Positions 18,209 to 26,263 of a stretch of 64,000 bases of DNA are shown piece by piece. Within the stretch, counting starts at the first letter, position 1, and each line of letters opens with the position of its first letter. The translations under genes and the position numbers were made by a program. The DNA lies in contig NZ_OY763930.1 of the NCBI RefSeq assembly GCF_963667685.1, positions 1,719,501 to 1,783,500 on the forward strand, written 5' to 3'. Source of the DNA: Maridesulfovibrio sp. Lineage in GTDB: Bacteria; Desulfobacterota; Desulfovibrionia; Desulfovibrionales; Desulfovibrionaceae. The notes below the pieces were generated by a model. The model searched no databases and had not been told where the DNA came from. It saw only the letters and a program-made list of their open reading frames with translations.

Positions 18209-18284
18209 GCGGCGAAGCCCCGATAAAAGTTTTTGAAGAGTCCAGAGAAACTTTTTCCAAAAAGTTTCTCTGGCCCCCGGAGGG
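18209..18284 (+). repeat. Dispersed intergenic repeat, copy 1, ending in the purN ribosome site
   Basis: Order: GCGGCGAAGCC (18209-18219), an AAAGTTTTTGAAG tract, a 15-bp perfect stem at 18242-18273 with a 2-base loop, then CCCCCGGAGGG. The GGAGG at the end lies six bases before the purN ATG and is its ribosome site. A second copy at 21325-21392 has the same ends and a different but equally perfect stem. Confidence 0.75.
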
Positions 18285-18289
18285 AAAAA

Positions 18290-18964
18290 ATGAGTCTTCC
18301 AATAGCCGTCCTTATTTCTGGCGGTGGATCAAATTTACAATCCATTATTGAAAAGATGGAAGATAACATTCTGGATGTGGACATCAGGATGGTTCTTTCC
18401 AATAAGGCTGACGCTTACGGCTTGAAGCGGGCCGAGGCTTACGGCATTCCTACAGCTGCATTGAGCCATAAGGATTACTCTTCGCGTGAGGAATTCGATG
18501 CCGAGATGGTGCGTATCCTCAAGGATGCGGGAGTCGAGGCTGTGGTCATGGCCGGATTCATGCGTATTATTACTCCGGTATTCCTGAACGCATTTCCCGG
18601 AAAAATCATTAACATCCATCCGGCGATTCTACCCAGCTTCCCCGGCGTGGACGGACAGGGTGACGCTGCTGATTACGGTGTGCAGTTGGCCGGATGTACT
18701 GTCCATTTTGTGGATGAGAAAATGGACCACGGCGCAGTGATCATTCAGGCCGCAGTTCCAGCTTATCCCGGTGAAGATGTTGATGAACTTCGGGAGCGCA
18801 TTCTCAAGCAGGAACACCGCATTCTGCCGCAGGCCACCCAATGGCTGGCAAAGGGGCGTCTCACGATTGAGGACCGCCTTGTGAAGCTGGCCGGGGCCGA
18901 TGTCGAACTGGCTGCCACAGACGAAAAAAGTCTGGTTAACCCACCCTTGGAAAAGGGATTCTAG
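18290..18964 (+). CDS. purN: Phosphoribosylglycinamide formyltransferase
   Basis: 224 residues. It transfers the formyl group of 10-formyltetrahydrofolate to GAR in purine synthesis. Visible: the nucleotide-binding start 'AVLISGGGSNLQSII', 'VMAGFMRIITP', the catalytic 'NIHPAILPSFPG' (Asn and His) and 'DEKMDHGAVIIQ' with the catalytic Asp near residue 144. The start is ATG 18290, because the ribosome site sits at 18279-18284; in-frame sequence upstream belongs to the repeat. The C-terminal tail past residue 190 is slightly longer than in E. coli. It converges on the phosphodiesterase gene with only five bases between stop codons. Confidence 0.95.
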   Translation: MSLPIAVLISGGGSNLQSIIEKMEDNILDVDIRMVLSNKADAYGLKRAEAYGIPTAALSHKDYSSREEFDAEMVRILKDAGVEAVVMAGFMRIITPVFLNAFPGKIINIHPAILPSFPGVDGQGDAADYGVQLAGCTVHFVDEKMDHGAVIIQAAVPAYPGEDVDELRERILKQEHRILPQATQWLAKGRLTIEDRLVKLAGADVELAATDEKSLVNPPLEKGF

Positions 18965-18969
18965 CCGAT

Positions 18970-20391
18970 TTAAGGCGCGCTGTTGTTTACGCAGTTTTTG
19001 TACTTATCAGCCCGGACAGCCCCGGTTGAGCAGCGATATGCGGGCCAGTTAATGTCAGTAATTGCCGAGTGCGGGCTGACTGAATAGTAATATTTGATGT
19101 AAGCAGTTTTGGCTGATCCATCTGTCGCCAGAGATTCTGAAAGCTTTTCCATATTTGCGGCAGTGGCGTTGCTCAAGCCGTAAAGTGTACTGAATTTATA
19201 CTCTATTTCAAAATTTTCATTTTTTTGGTCCAGAAGTATTGTCAGTGCAGTGTAATCCTGAAGTTCCCAGTTTCTTCTATTGATGTTGAAGACCTTGTAT
19301 GCAGGGTTGTTCTTGAATACTGGTGAAATTGAAGGTTGCCCCAGTATTCTGGCCGGGCTGTTTGAACGTGTGTCATTATAGAGCAGCCGGAATTCATCCA
19401 TGTGCGTATGCCCGGAAAAAAAGGTCACATTCAAATTTGAATACTTATCCATTATCGATAGGAATCTGTTCTGGTATTCATCATGCCACATCCCTTTGAC
19501 TGCGGATATTTTGCCTTTTGTATCCATGTATTTGGTAATGGAGCTGAAAATGTTCGCCCCCGGTGGGACATGCGTAACTATATAGACCCGCTGACCGTTA
19601 TTCTCGGCTGCGGCAAGCTGGTTTTCAAACCAGTCCAGCTGCGTATACGCCGCATCCCCGGCTACCGGGGCCGGGCGGTTGGCTGAAAAAAGCACTGAGT
19701 TAAGGCTTATCAGCAGGATGCTGTCATCCTTAGCTGAAGCTGCATAGTACCCGCCGGCTGTGTATGTCCGGTTGAAATTCGGGCTACGCACCTGGCTACC
19801 GAACCACTGGTCTTGAAAAAGTGTCGCGGTGTCGGAAAGAAAACTGCCACCTGCAATCAGGTTGTAGTCTCCGGCATAGGAATCATTGTTTCCAAGAGTA
19901 AAAAATACGGGAGCTTCCGGGAATCTTTCGCGGACCTGAAGTACGAAAAAACGCACGGTTTTCAGGATGAATGAATCCAACTCCTTTTGGTCAGCAGAGC
20001 CGTATAAACTTTCAAAAGTCTCGTTAAAATGGTGGCAGAGGATGTCGCCGGGAAAGATTACAACTGCGGGATAGCTATCTTGAGCCGCAGCTGAATCCAA
20101 AGCTTTGCTCAGCAGGGCAAAGTTGGTTTCCGAACCATAGTCGGGTAGTTCTGTCTTGGCGGAGCTTCGGAATATGGCTGCCCAACTGTCTGCCGGGGTA
20201 GCCACCAGTCGTCCAAATAAAGCGGTGTCAGTAAACGGATTGAAATGGACATCGCTGATGGCGATAAATGTTCCAGAAGAAGCTGTACCGCAGCCGTTGC
20301 CGTTCCCCAGCAGGAAAGGCAACAGCATAATCAACAGGACTACACATAAATGCAGCTTTGGTTGTTTTATTCTGCCCCGGATCAACAACAT
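18970..20391 (-). CDS. Exported metallophosphoesterase, acid-sphingomyelinase-like
   Basis: 473 residues. An N-terminal hydrophobic segment (about 14-30) directs export; a Cys at 34 gives only a weak lipobox. The calcineurin-type metal motifs appear in order: 'ISDVHF' (D47, H49), 'FPGDILCHH', 'LGNNDSY', 'IVTHVPPG' and 'SGHTHMDEF'. The overall layout, with a C-terminal extension rich in Asn and Tyr, resembles acid sphingomyelinase-like phosphodiesterases. The substrate is unknown: a phosphodiester of lipid, nucleotide or polysaccharide is possible. It is the second gene of a pair with the kinase-like gene, four bases apart. Confidence 0.82.
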   Translation of the reverse strand: MLLIRGRIKQPKLHLCVVLLIMLLPFLLGNGNGCGTASSGTFIAISDVHFNPFTDTALFGRLVATPADSWAAIFRSSAKTELPDYGSETNFALLSKALDSAAAQDSYPAVVIFPGDILCHHFNETFESLYGSADQKELDSFILKTVRFFVLQVRERFPEAPVFFTLGNNDSYAGDYNLIAGGSFLSDTATLFQDQWFGSQVRSPNFNRTYTAGGYYAASAKDDSILLISLNSVLFSANRPAPVAGDAAYTQLDWFENQLAAAENNGQRVYIVTHVPPGANIFSSITKYMDTKGKISAVKGMWHDEYQNRFLSIMDKYSNLNVTFFSGHTHMDEFRLLYNDTRSNSPARILGQPSISPVFKNNPAYKVFNINRRNWELQDYTALTILLDQKNENFEIEYKFSTLYGLSNATAANMEKLSESLATDGSAKTAYIKYYYSVSPHSAITDINWPAYRCSTGAVRADKYKNCVNNSAP

Positions 20392-20395
20392 GAGC

Positions 20396-21304
20396 TTACC
20401 CCATCACCGCGAGCAGAAGTTCCATGAAATCAAGCTCCATTTCAAGCATTTCATGGTCCTTCTTACGCAGCCATTCTGAAAGCCATGCAAAGCGAAGTGC
20501 AGGGATGTATGCAGGAAGAGATTCATAGCTGTCATCGCTGATGTCTGTATTATCGTAAAGACCGTCCATGAAAGCCGGGATTAAACCTTCTCCCAAAGCG
20601 CCGGGATTCTCGAAGGCAACGCAGCCGATCATGTTGGCCACGTCATAAATTTCAGGACGCATACCGGAAAATTCCCAGTCGATAATAGCGCCGATCTTTT
20701 TGCCTTTCCAGAGCACATTCAAGGGATGGAAATCACCATGGCAGAATGCTTTGGGCAGCTGCGAGAATTTCTCCATCTTGGGGAACAAACGATCACAAAT
20801 AGGTTCAAGACGTTTGTATACCTCAGGTTCACGCTCCTTGACAGCATCAACCAGCTGTCGGGCATACTCGATCAGTGCAAAAGACTGATCCTGTCCCTTC
20901 ATTTCCTTACCCTTGGTATGCTCGCGCAGCTGGGCAACGAATTTAGCCAGCTCTGTGCCGCGCTCTGCGTCGTAAATATATTCCGGCCGTGGCAGTTCGT
21001 CTGATTCATAATATGGCGAGAGCTGCCAGGGAAAGCCCATGACGTCGGAAGTCAGCCGCCCTTCGATGTCTTTTTGGTAGGGTAGCAGCCAGCCCATGCC
21101 CGATTCCTGCAAAGTAATCAGGTTCTCGGCAATGGCGGTTCGTGTCTCAACTTGAGAAGTCGCAATGCGCTCCATCAGCCAGAGTCGATTGTCTGTGTCC
21201 TCAATTACCGAACGGGAAACAGCCCGTTCCGGGCTGCCGGGAATATTTTTATCGTTATGTCTTTCAAGTGTGGTCTTTCCCCAGGGTGAGAGAGCATCAA
21301 GCAT
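20396..21304 (-). CDS. APH-family (aminoglycoside/choline kinase-like) phosphotransferase
   Basis: 302 residues with a protein-kinase-like fold. The catalytic loop is 'HGDFHPLNV' at 189-197 (D191 as base, N196 as metal ligand), followed by 'IDWEF' (D209), the DFG equivalent. The N-terminal lobe is divergent. The family includes homoserine, choline and aminoglycoside kinases; a small-molecule kinase is more likely than a resistance gene, since the context shows no mobile element. The phosphodiesterase gene follows after four bases, so one enzyme may add and the other release a phosphate ester. Confidence 0.82.
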   Translation of the reverse strand: MLDALSPWGKTTLERHNDKNIPGSPERAVSRSVIEDTDNRLWLMERIATSQVETRTAIAENLITLQESGMGWLLPYQKDIEGRLTSDVMGFPWQLSPYYESDELPRPEYIYDAERGTELAKFVAQLREHTKGKEMKGQDQSFALIEYARQLVDAVKEREPEVYKRLEPICDRLFPKMEKFSQLPKAFCHGDFHPLNVLWKGKKIGAIIDWEFSGMRPEIYDVANMIGCVAFENPGALGEGLIPAFMDGLYDNTDISDDSYESLPAYIPALRFAWLSEWLRKKDHEMLEMELDFMELLLAVMG

Positions 21305-21324
21305 AGCACTTCCTTAGATTCATG

Positions 21325-21392
21325 GCGGCGAAGCCAATTGAAAAAGTTTGGAATTCTTAAACCCTTTTCAAAGGGTTTAAGCCGCCGGAGGC
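21325..21392 (+). repeat. Dispersed intergenic repeat, copy 2
   Basis: Same plan as copy 1 at 18209-18284: GCGGCGAAGCC at 21325-21335, an AAAAAGTTT tract, a 12-bp perfect stem with a 2-base loop at 21356-21381, then GCCGCCGGAGGC. Here the GGAGG does not precede a start codon on the same strand. Stem sequences of the copies differ while both stay fully paired, which suggests selection on structure. Confidence 0.72.
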
Positions 21393-21424
21393 GAAATCAT
21401 TAAAGTAAAAGCGCGTAGAGCACA

Positions 21425-21979
21425 TCAGAATACTTCAGCTTCGAACCAGAAAATATTGGTTGCCGGGTCCTGCCATGCGCTGGGTTCCATGCCTGCTTTT
21501 CGGCAGGTCTGCGCTAGGAACTGTTCTCTGTCCCATTGCCAGTCCACGGCCACCTGCGGCAGCAGCAGACCGGACTGGTGTCCGCGCTGCATGATCAGGC
21601 CGTGCCTGCCGACCACAATCTGTTCCACGTCCTTGCATACATCGATGGGGCTGAGAATGGATATTTCAATCTCGATTTCGGGAAACTCTTCAGCACTGAC
21701 CGGCGGGAAACGCGGATCTTCGAAAGCCGCTGCGCGGGCCATTCTCCAGATGGTTTTATAGAGCGGTCCACTGCCCTGAACATTGCCGATGCAGCCGCGC
21801 AGCTGTCCGTCTTTATTCAGTGTAACAAAGGCCCCGAAATTTTCGCGCAGATGGTCGGTAACCGGTTCGGGGACTGATCCTTCTTGCTGATTGAATCGGC
21901 AGGTAATACTTTTACGGACCAGATCTTTGAGATAGTCCTTTTCTTCCTGAGTAAGGGCGAAGGTGAAATTTTCTGGCAT
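21425..21979 (-). CDS. AMMECR1 family protein (AmmeMemoRadiSam system protein A)
   Basis: 184 residues, the full length of the AMMECR1 domain. The family motif 'LRGCIGN' is at 60-66 (C63), followed by 'FEDPRFPPVSAEEFPEIEIEISIL'. In many bacteria this protein is encoded with a Memo-like and a radical SAM protein; neither is adjacent here. It follows the Cys-rich small gene by 14 bases. The biochemical role is unknown. Confidence 0.88.
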   Translation of the reverse strand: MPENFTFALTQEEKDYLKDLVRKSITCRFNQQEGSVPEPVTDHLRENFGAFVTLNKDGQLRGCIGNVQGSGPLYKTIWRMARAAAFEDPRFPPVSAEEFPEIEIEISILSPIDVCKDVEQIVVGRHGLIMQRGHQSGLLLPQVAVDWQWDREQFLAQTCRKAGMEPSAWQDPATNIFWFEAEVF

Positions 21980-21993
21980 GTTTTACTCCGGGA

Positions 21994-22239
21994 TTATTTC
22001 TTATTTGCTGCTTTCAGCTTCTTGATAATGTAGTCGTATCCTTCCGGGCGGTGCGGGATCTTGCAGTCGGTGCAATCTTTTACTCCTTTGGCGGTTAATG
22101 TGAATCGTCCGCCGCAATCTTCCAGCATGTATAGGGGGCAGAAGCAGAATAAGCAGTTGAAGGAATTATCGTCACTGACCTGATGACAGGGGAAATAGCG
22201 ACAGCTGATATTCCTGAAAAAACGATGGCTGTTTTCCAC
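21994..22239 (-). CDS. Cysteine-rich small domain protein
   Basis: 81 residues with eight cysteines in the pattern 'NSHRFFRNISCRYFPCH', 'NCLFCFCPLY', 'CGG' and 'DCTDCKIPH'. This matches the family called cysteine-rich small domain (zf-like), often found near cobalamin synthesis genes. The cysteines are spaced for metal or Fe-S binding. It lies two bases from the phosphatase gene upstream and 14 bases from AMMECR1 downstream, so the three appear co-transcribed. No function is established. Confidence 0.8.
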   Translation of the reverse strand: MENSHRFFRNISCRYFPCHQVSDDNSFNCLFCFCPLYMLEDCGGRFTLTAKGVKDCTDCKIPHRPEGYDYIIKKLKAANKK

Positions 22240-22241
22240 GG

Positions 22242-24395
22242 CTATTCCTTTTTGTTCTCTTGCGGTATATTGAATTTATTAACTTTAATGATCACCAGAG
22301 TGATGTCATCTTCCTGTTCCATACCATCTTGGAATTTGTAGACAGCCGCAATTATTTCCTGCTGGATTTCAGCGGCACTGCGCTGAGCATTGGCAAAAAC
22401 GATCTGGTCCAGCCTTTCTCGTCCAAACATTTCATCCTTGGTATTGCGGGCTTCCCATATTCCGTCTGTGCCGATGAAAATGATTTCGCCTTCATGCAGG
22501 TCGACATCAAATTCATTATATTCCGCTTCATCAAAGATCCCCAGTGCCAGCATAGGGGAACCCATCAGCTCGCGTGTATTACCACTGGCTGGATCGTAGA
22601 TAGTGGCCGGATCATGTCCGGCGCGGACATAAGTAGCTTTGGAATTATCCGGAGACATTTCAAGACAGAATAGAGTCATAAACCGCCCGGTGTCTCCAAT
22701 ATCGGAGCAAAGCAGCCTGTTGACCTCTTCAATACGTGGTGCAAGCGGTTCGCTGTGCTTGGAGGCATGCTTGAGGTGTGCTCGTCCGGTGGTCATGAGC
22801 AGTGCAGCGGAAACACCGTGTCCGGTAACGTCCCCGAGCAAAATTCCTGTCCCCCCGGAACCGGGTGGGGTGTAGTAGTCGAAATAGTCGCCCCCGGTCT
22901 CGTCACAGGAAATACTAACCCCTGAGATATCGAGTCCTTTTACCTGTGGAGATTCCATGGGAAGCAGACTGGTATGTACTTCCTGCGCCAGTTCAAGTGC
23001 TTTGCTGATTCGCAGGTGGTCCTGTAGTTTGGGGACCATCTGGTTGAAAGCATGGGCAAGTGATTCGCGCTCGTCTCCTGTTTTGACGTCAACGTGCACG
23101 GAAAGGTCTCCTTCGGAAATCTTAACGGCGGCATCAGTCATTACCAGTAACGGTTTGAGTATTTTGCGGCTGCCGACAAATGCCACCAGCGCTACGGTAA
23201 GCAGGGTAAAAAATGAAGCGGCGCCGACTGCAACGTAAAGATTCCTGCTTAAATTTAAAGCCTGCTGCGCTGCACTATCCGGTACTCTGGTAATTATTCG
23301 TTCCGGGGTAATTAAAACATAGCTGCCTTCACCGCGAAAAGGAGCATAGGCCCAGACCGAGTCTATGCCTTTGAACGGCATGCGGATAACTCCAGACTCT
23401 CCTTTGCTGATCGAGTTGATCATCTTATTCATAAATTTTGGATTAGTGGATTGCAGGTAGCGCACTTCGTTGGGCAGCCCGGTCATCCATGAAATATTGG
23501 TTTCGTCATGCCCGCCTTCGGCCCAGATTTGCAGCTCGACTCCTTTATCTGTCTTTACAGGGCCGACCACAAATGTCTGAATGGCATTGGACCATTGAGA
23601 AGATAGATCTTCCTTGCGGAGCAGTTCTACCAGCTGGATATCAATTGCAACTACTCCGAGGATGTTTCCTTCGCGGTCCCGGATTGGTTTGGAAAGGGTG
23701 TAGACCTGCTGTCCGGTAGAGGCATCAATTGATTTGTCCCAGTCGATGGCATTTTTCCTGATTGCTTCTGTATACCATGATCTTTTGCGCGGATCGTAAT
23801 TATCCGGATAGTTTCCGTGTCCGGGATAGGCCATATGCAAACCTGAATTGAGAGTGATGTAGATGCTATGCAGCGCGGTTCCGGCTTGATTGAAAAAGGA
23901 TTTGAAGTCGGATTTAAGTTGATACAGTCTGCCCAGATCCGGGCTGTTTCTCAGGCTTTCTTTGCCCTTGGGGTAAAAGAATACAGGCTCTTCAAGGCTC
24001 ACCAGCGACGGAGACTTTTTTCCTTTTTCGCTGAGAACGAAATATTGCGGTGAAGGTCCAAAATCGCTCGGCTGTCGTCCTTTGATATTGAAATCTTCAG
24101 CAAAAAAAACTTTTGGTTCGCCCTGTTCCGGGTCATTTAGCACATCCTCAGCTTCCGCTCCGATTGCTCGAAGAGCAAATTCCAGTGAAACGGTTTGCTG
24201 CTGCACCAGTTTGGCAGAGTCTTTGGCGGACTGGTGCATTTCATCTGTCAGGATTTTGATCATGTCCACCCGAAGGTTGCGGGACTGAACCTTGCCCAGT
24301 TCCTGAATCCCCTGACGGCTGATGACAGAGACTACCAGCAGGGGAATAAGGCTGAATGCCAGTAGCAGGATGAATAGTTTTATGCGCATGCTCAT
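22242..24395 (-). CDS. Membrane-bound SpoIIE/PP2C-type serine phosphatase with Cache and HAMP domains
   Basis: 717 residues. Parts in order: transmembrane helix (about 5-24); periplasmic dCache sensor with 'NYDPRKRSWYTEAI' near residue 197; second transmembrane helix (about 383-405); HAMP region with 'SEGDLSVHVDVKTGDERESLAHAFNQM'; and a PP2C/SpoIIE phosphatase from about 470. The phosphatase metal motifs 'GGDYFDYY', 'GDVTGHGVSAALLM' and 'IGTDGIWEARN' are all present, so it should be active. Such proteins dephosphorylate anti-sigma-factor antagonists (SpoIIAA/RsbV type) in partner-switching pathways. No antagonist gene is adjacent. The signal sensed is unknown. Confidence 0.92.
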   Translation of the reverse strand: MSMRIKLFILLLAFSLIPLLVVSVISRQGIQELGKVQSRNLRVDMIKILTDEMHQSAKDSAKLVQQQTVSLEFALRAIGAEAEDVLNDPEQGEPKVFFAEDFNIKGRQPSDFGPSPQYFVLSEKGKKSPSLVSLEEPVFFYPKGKESLRNSPDLGRLYQLKSDFKSFFNQAGTALHSIYITLNSGLHMAYPGHGNYPDNYDPRKRSWYTEAIRKNAIDWDKSIDASTGQQVYTLSKPIRDREGNILGVVAIDIQLVELLRKEDLSSQWSNAIQTFVVGPVKTDKGVELQIWAEGGHDETNISWMTGLPNEVRYLQSTNPKFMNKMINSISKGESGVIRMPFKGIDSVWAYAPFRGEGSYVLITPERIITRVPDSAAQQALNLSRNLYVAVGAASFFTLLTVALVAFVGSRKILKPLLVMTDAAVKISEGDLSVHVDVKTGDERESLAHAFNQMVPKLQDHLRISKALELAQEVHTSLLPMESPQVKGLDISGVSISCDETGGDYFDYYTPPGSGGTGILLGDVTGHGVSAALLMTTGRAHLKHASKHSEPLAPRIEEVNRLLCSDIGDTGRFMTLFCLEMSPDNSKATYVRAGHDPATIYDPASGNTRELMGSPMLALGIFDEAEYNEFDVDLHEGEIIFIGTDGIWEARNTKDEMFGRERLDQIVFANAQRSAAEIQQEIIAAVYKFQDGMEQEDDITLVIIKVNKFNIPQENKKE

Positions 24396-24636
24396 TTTTT
24401 TATGTAACTTTTAGACTTATATGTTTTTAAGGTCGCTTCCATGCGCTTACAATGATATACTGTAAGTGACTTCCGCAATTATTACCGTTTGTTTCACTTT
24501 TTACTGTATCTGCTTTGTAGCCGGACGGCAACGAAGGATTAAAAATTGCATCAGAACTTATGACTGGCTGTTCAGTGTCGGATTGCCGGCATAGTTGAAC
24601 ATGAAATATGATCCAATATTACTTCGGGGGTGGCAG

Positions 24637-24900
24637 ATGAACACCGCATTGTTGGAAGAATTGCTTAGAAGGAAGGCCCAACTTTTGCACAATCAGGGGT
24701 TAACAGTGGCTGAAGCCATTGACCTTGCCGGTGATGAAATTCTCAGTTGTGCTTCCGCAGGCGATGGTCACGGTTCCCGCTTTTGTTTGCGCATGGTGCT
24801 GAACGGAGCCAAGAGACGCATCAGTCCTGAGATTTGCACCAGTGCTGTCTCGGAGGTAGACAAAAGAAATGAACTGAACATGTGCGTAGGGATGTGTTAG
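24637..24900 (+). CDS. Small protein of unknown function
   Basis: 87 residues from ATG 24637, which has CGGGGGTGG four to five bases upstream; in-frame ATG 24601 and TTG 24595 would extend it. It is mostly helical and polar in its first half ('LLEELLRRKAQLLHNQG') and carries three cysteines near the end. I recognise no domain. It is transcribed divergently from the phosphatase gene. The gap from 24901 to 25099 that follows holds nothing I can support. Confidence 0.5.
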   Translation: MNTALLEELLRRKAQLLHNQGLTVAEAIDLAGDEILSCASAGDGHGSRFCLRMVLNGAKRRISPEICTSAVSEVDKRNELNMCVGMC

Positions 24901-25099
24901 TATTTCAAACTAATAAGATCATTGAAGTCTCGTTGCCGGGTATTGCAACAGGTAATGGGGCATGCTTACCAATGCTGAAACATTGAGTTTGAAAGTGGCG
25001 TATGCATGCGCTTATCATGAATTACCTGTGAAAGTTTTTTTCCTTCACAAAAGTTAATCAGCGCATCCTGCACCCTTTTTGTGAGTGCTTCTGGCAGAT

Positions 25100-25498
25100 C
25101 TAGTCAGCTGGCATAAACTGGGCCCATAGTTTGCGGCTGCGCGGTCCGTCAAATTCGCAGAAGAATATACGCTGCCATGTTCCGAGCATCACGTCTCCGT
25201 CTTCGATGATAAGCATCTGGTCCGGGCCGAACATTGAGGTCTTGATGTGTGCATCGGAATTCCCTTCCATGTGATGGTAATCTCCGCGATGGGGAACCAG
25301 CTTGCGCATGTTCACGGTTATGTCGCGTACAACATCAGGGTCGGCACCTTCGTTTACGGTTATCGCTCCGGTTGTATGCGGACAATACAGCAGCAGTGCG
25401 CCGGAGCGCCAGCCATTTTCTTTTACCATCTGGCGAATCTTCCCGGTTATGTCCGACATTTCTTCGCGGTTGCCGGTTGTTATGTGCAAGGTTTCCAT
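25100..25498 (-). CDS. yjbQ: YjbQ/UPF0047 family protein
   Basis: 132 residues, the full length of the UPF0047 family. Conserved motifs: 'LLLYCPHTTGAITVNE', 'YHHMEGNSDAHIK' and a closing 'GTWQRIFFCEFDGPR'. Some members have weak thiamine-phosphate synthase activity; the cellular role is not settled. A strong AAGGAGG site precedes the ATG. It lies 15 bases after cobM and ends the cobL-cobM-yjbQ run, with no clear link to corrin synthesis. Confidence 0.92.
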   Translation of the reverse strand: METLHITTGNREEMSDITGKIRQMVKENGWRSGALLLYCPHTTGAITVNEGADPDVVRDITVNMRKLVPHRGDYHHMEGNSDAHIKTSMFGPDQMLIIEDGDVMLGTWQRIFFCEFDGPRSRKLWAQFMPAD

Positions 25499-25513
25499 TT
25501 TTTCCTCCTTATT

Positions 25514-26263
25514 TTATTTGCGGAACATGTGGCTGAATCCGGCGTCATATAGAAGTGACTCACTGTCACTGTTCTTGCCGGGCAGTATCATGAAAATTGT
25601 TTGGCGGGTGAAATTATTCTTTTCTGCTGTTTGCGCTAGTTTCTCCAGCGTTGTCTCCACTGACCTTTCTTCCGGCCAACCGATACGGTATCCGAGAATT
25701 ACCGGAGTAGAAGGGGCCATGCCTCCAGCAAGGAGTTCCTCCTGTATGCCCATGGGATTGCCGGCGGAAAGATAAATGGCCATGGCGGAATTGTGGGCGG
25801 CCAGCTTTTGCAGGCTTTCCGATTCCGGCACAGGAGTCCGCCCGGCCATACGGGTCAGGATCAGCGTTTGCGTTCCACCGGGAACGGTAAAAGAGGCAGA
25901 AGATGCCGCGGCGGCCGCACAGGCAGATGTAACACCGGGAATTACTTCATATTCAATTCCTGAATTTTTCAGGAGTCGGGCCTGTTCCTGCACCGCTCCA
26001 TAAAGGGCAGGGTCGCCGGTATGTACCCGTGCCACAATTTCACCCCTTGATGCATATTCCTGCATGATGCGGTCTGTTTCTTCCAGAGACATGGACGCGG
26101 AATTTTCAATACGCGCATCAGGGCGTGCTTCAGCTATTACTGCTTCCGGTACAAGGGAACCAGCATAAAGAACCAATCCTGCTTCCCGGATTATGCGCTG
26201 GCCTTTTACTGTAATAAGTTCCGGGTCCCCCGGTCCGGCGCCGATGAAATATACTTTACTCAT
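25514..26263 (-). CDS. cobM: Precorrin-4 / cobalt-precorrin-4 C11-methyltransferase
   Basis: 249 residues, called CbiF in the anaerobic pathway. It methylates C11 of the corrin ring using SAM. Marks: 'VYFIGAGPGDPELITVKGQ' at the start, 'RVHTGDPALYGAVQEQ' near residue 79 and 'PGVTSACAAAAA' near 109. It starts directly at the cobL stop codon (no gap), so translation is coupled. With CbiD and CbiA in the window it suggests the early-cobalt (anaerobic) route. Confidence 0.94.
   Translation of the reverse strand: MSKVYFIGAGPGDPELITVKGQRIIREAGLVLYAGSLVPEAVIAEARPDARIENSASMSLEETDRIMQEYASRGEIVARVHTGDPALYGAVQEQARLLKNSGIEYEVIPGVTSACAAAAASSASFTVPGGTQTLILTRMAGRTPVPESESLQKLAAHNSAMAIYLSAGNPMGIQEELLAGGMAPSTPVILGYRIGWPEERSVETTLEKLAQTAEKNNFTRQTIFMILPGKNSDSESLLYDAGFSHMFRK

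Noticed and set aside
20396..21304. Aminoglycoside resistance gene
   Set aside because: The APH catalytic loop is present, but there is no mobile element or resistance context, and the N-terminal lobe is unlike known resistance enzymes. Called only as a family member.
24595..24636. Longer N-terminus for the small protein at 24637
   Set aside because: The upstream TTG and ATG lack ribosome sites, while the CGGGGGTGG site favours ATG 24637.
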